Positions 6,842 through 7,882 of a stretch of DNA of 7,882 bases are shown here, piece by piece (position 1 is the first letter of the stretch; each line of letters starts with the position of its first letter). A model generated the notes under the pieces. That model was not told the DNA's origin. It ran no database searches and saw only the letters and a program-made list of their open reading frames with translations. Both the position numbers and the translations under genes were made by a program. Origin of the DNA: an uncultured Bacteroidota bacterium (lineage in GTDB: Bacteria > Bacteroidota > Bacteroidia > Chitinophagales > Chitinophagaceae). The stretch covers positions 1 through 7,882 of the forward strand of contig CALLKA010000048.1 in NCBI GenBank assembly GCA_938008665.1, read 5' to 3'.

Positions 6842-7882
6842 TTATTGGGTAATTGAATAAGGAAAATTCACAGGTAATACCCCCCTTTTTAAGTTCGGCT
6901 TCACCCCCATGTTAAAAATCAGCTTACCTCCCTTCAATAAATCATCATGGGTAATGTAATTATTATTAAAGGGCTTGCCGCGCAAACTAGCTGATTGTAT
7001 GTATACATTTTGATCATTGTTGGCCGGTGCTTCAATGCTTAACTTTTTGCCATTATCTAAATTCAAAGTGATTTTCTTGAACAAGGGCGAACCAAGCACA
7101 TATTCTTGTGAACCAGGACATACTGAATAAAATCCCAAGGCGCTAAAAACATACCAAGCACTTGTTTGTCCGTTATCTTCATCACCACAATAACCATCTG
7201 GTGTTGGGCGATATAATTTATTCATGGCATCTCTTACATGGAACTGCGTTTTCCATGGAGCACCACAATAATTATAAATATAAATCATGTGTTGAATGGG
7301 TTGATTGCCATGTGCATATTGGCCCATATTCATCACTTGCATTTCGGTCATTTCATGAATAACACCCCCTTTATATGCAGATCCATCAAAGACTGGTGGT
7401 TGATTAAATACACTATCCAACATGGATTCCATGACTTTATTTCCTCCCATTAAATTAGACAAACCCTTGAAATCTTGAAACACACTCCAGCTGTAATGCC
7501 AAGCATTTCCTTCAACAAATTCACCACCCCATTTTAATGGGTTGAAATTATTTTGAAAACTTCCATCCGTATTTCTCCCACGCATCAAATTATGTTTGGG
7601 ATCAAAAATGTTTTTATAATTTAACGCACGTTGTTCAAATTTTTTAATTTGATCTTCCGGCTTTTTTAATAAGGAAGATAAATTGCGTAAACAAAAATCA
7701 GCATAAGCAAACTCTAAAGTTTTTGCCGCACTTCCCCCATATTTATCTACAGGCACATAACCCAAAGTATTGTATTCTTTTACGCCATTACGACCCAGCG
7801 TATTGAGCGGGCCTTGTTGTTCTGTGTTTTTCATTAAGGCTTCATACAAAGTATTGATATCAAACCCTCTTATCCCTTTTGT
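6842..7882 (-). CDS. GH92 exo-alpha-mannosidase, C-terminal part (5'-partial)
   Basis: Calcium-dependent inverting exo-alpha-mannosidase of family GH92. The frame is open to the window edge: codons before the TTG at 7849 read TKGIRGFDINT, which fits the family's KG-x-RGFD segment, so TTG is not a start and the 5' part lies outside the window. The visible 346 residues are about half the usual 740-780. Numbering from base 7882, GYVPVDKYGGSAAKTLE is at 41-57, EGNAWHYSW at 124-132 (E124 matches the proposed general acid), IHEMTE at 175-180, GNQPIQHM at 192-199, YNYCGAPWKTQ at 203-213 and GDEDNGQTSAWY at 233-244 (D234 and D236 match the proposed base residues). The H176-E177 pair matches, from memory, the His-Glu pair linked to alpha-1,2 specificity. 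VCPGSQEYVLGSP follows at 254-266. It stands first in the visible minus-strand run. A signal peptide cannot be judged. Confidence 0.95.
   Translation of the reverse strand, partial: TKGIRGFDINTLYEALMKNTEQQGPLNTLGRNGVKEYNTLGYVPVDKYGGSAAKTLEFAYADFCLRNLSSLLKKPEDQIKKFEQRALNYKNIFDPKHNLMRGRNTDGSFQNNFNPLKWGGEFVEGNAWHYSWSVFQDFKGLSNLMGGNKVMESMLDSVFNQPPVFDGSAYKGGVIHEMTEMQVMNMGQYAHGNQPIQHMIYIYNYCGAPWKTQFHVRDAMNKLYRPTPDGYCGDEDNGQTSAWYVFSALGFYSVCPGSQEYVLGSPLFKKITLNLDNGKKLSIEAPANNDQNVYIQSASLRGKPFNNNYITHDDLLKGGKLIFNMGVKPNLKRGVLPVNFPYSITQ

Larger units (their letters stand above)
2608..7882 (-). other. Probable operon: GH92 - Gfo/Idh/MocA - sulfatase - sulfatase
   Basis: Four minus-strand genes follow each other with gaps of 54 bp (6788-6841), 37 bp (5425-5461) and 33 bp (4000-4032). 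None of these gaps contains a hairpin followed by a T-run or a recognisable TAnnTTTG promoter; they hold only A/T-rich DNA suited to Bacteroidota translation initiation. Co-transcription is inferred from strand and spacing. The start of the unit lies beyond the right edge. At its downstream end only 3 bp separate it from the convergent plus-strand arylsulfatase, leaving no room for a terminator between the genes. Confidence 0.65.

Noticed and set aside
7162..7453. Two overlapping plus-strand open frames with many His residues
   Set aside because: They lie opposite the conserved GH92 catalytic region; the His richness comes from reverse reading of its codons.
1..7882. CRISPR array, tRNA/rRNA, insertion sequence or phage genes
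   Set aside because: No regularly spaced repeats, cloverleaf-like sequence, transposase motifs or terminal inverted repeats were seen; nearly all DNA is explained by six genes.

Overview
The window looks like a piece of a Bacteroidota genome, probably from an assembled metagenome or draft contig. The DNA is AT-rich. Start codons are preceded by A/T-rich stretches rather than strong Shine-Dalgarno sites. All four secreted sulfatases have signal peptides that end in Ala followed by Gln, the Bacteroidota 'Q-rule' pattern. Family content (S1 sulfatases, GH92 alpha-mannosidase, Tat-exported Gfo/Idh/MocA oxidoreductase) also fits glycan-degrading Bacteroidota. Genus cannot be read from the sequence. 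The first 33 bases are not biological: they match the Illumina TruSeq read-1 adapter, so position 1 is effectively an untrimmed contig end.

Layout. Bases 34-1082 (minus) hold a sulfamidase-like sulfatase whose C-terminus is lost at the contig end. A 157-bp intergenic region (1083-1239) separates it from a divergent arylsulfatase on the plus strand (1240-2604). That gene converges, with only 3 bp between stop codons, on a minus-strand run of four closely spaced genes. Read in their own direction these are: the C-terminal part of a GH92 alpha-mannosidase (7882-6842, entering from outside the window), a Tat-signal Gfo/Idh/MocA oxidoreductase (6787-5462), a sulfatase with an unusual active-site motif (5424-4033) and an iduronate/choline-sulfatase-like sulfatase (3999-2608). 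Gaps of 54, 37 and 33 bp and no visible terminators suggest one operon. No stretch longer than 300 bp lacks a gene, and I see no tRNA, rRNA, CRISPR array, insertion sequence or transposase.

How the genes may work together (inference). Four sulfatases of clearly different S1 lineages, all of the Cys type and all with export signals, would remove sulfate esters or N-sulfates from different positions of a glycan. The GH92 enzyme would trim terminal alpha-mannose, and the exported oxidoreductase could act on a released sugar. The set reads as part of a polysaccharide- or glycoprotein-utilisation locus for a sulfated, alpha-mannose-containing glycan. No SusC/SusD pair, regulator or sulfatase-maturating enzyme is visible here, so the substrate stays unproven.
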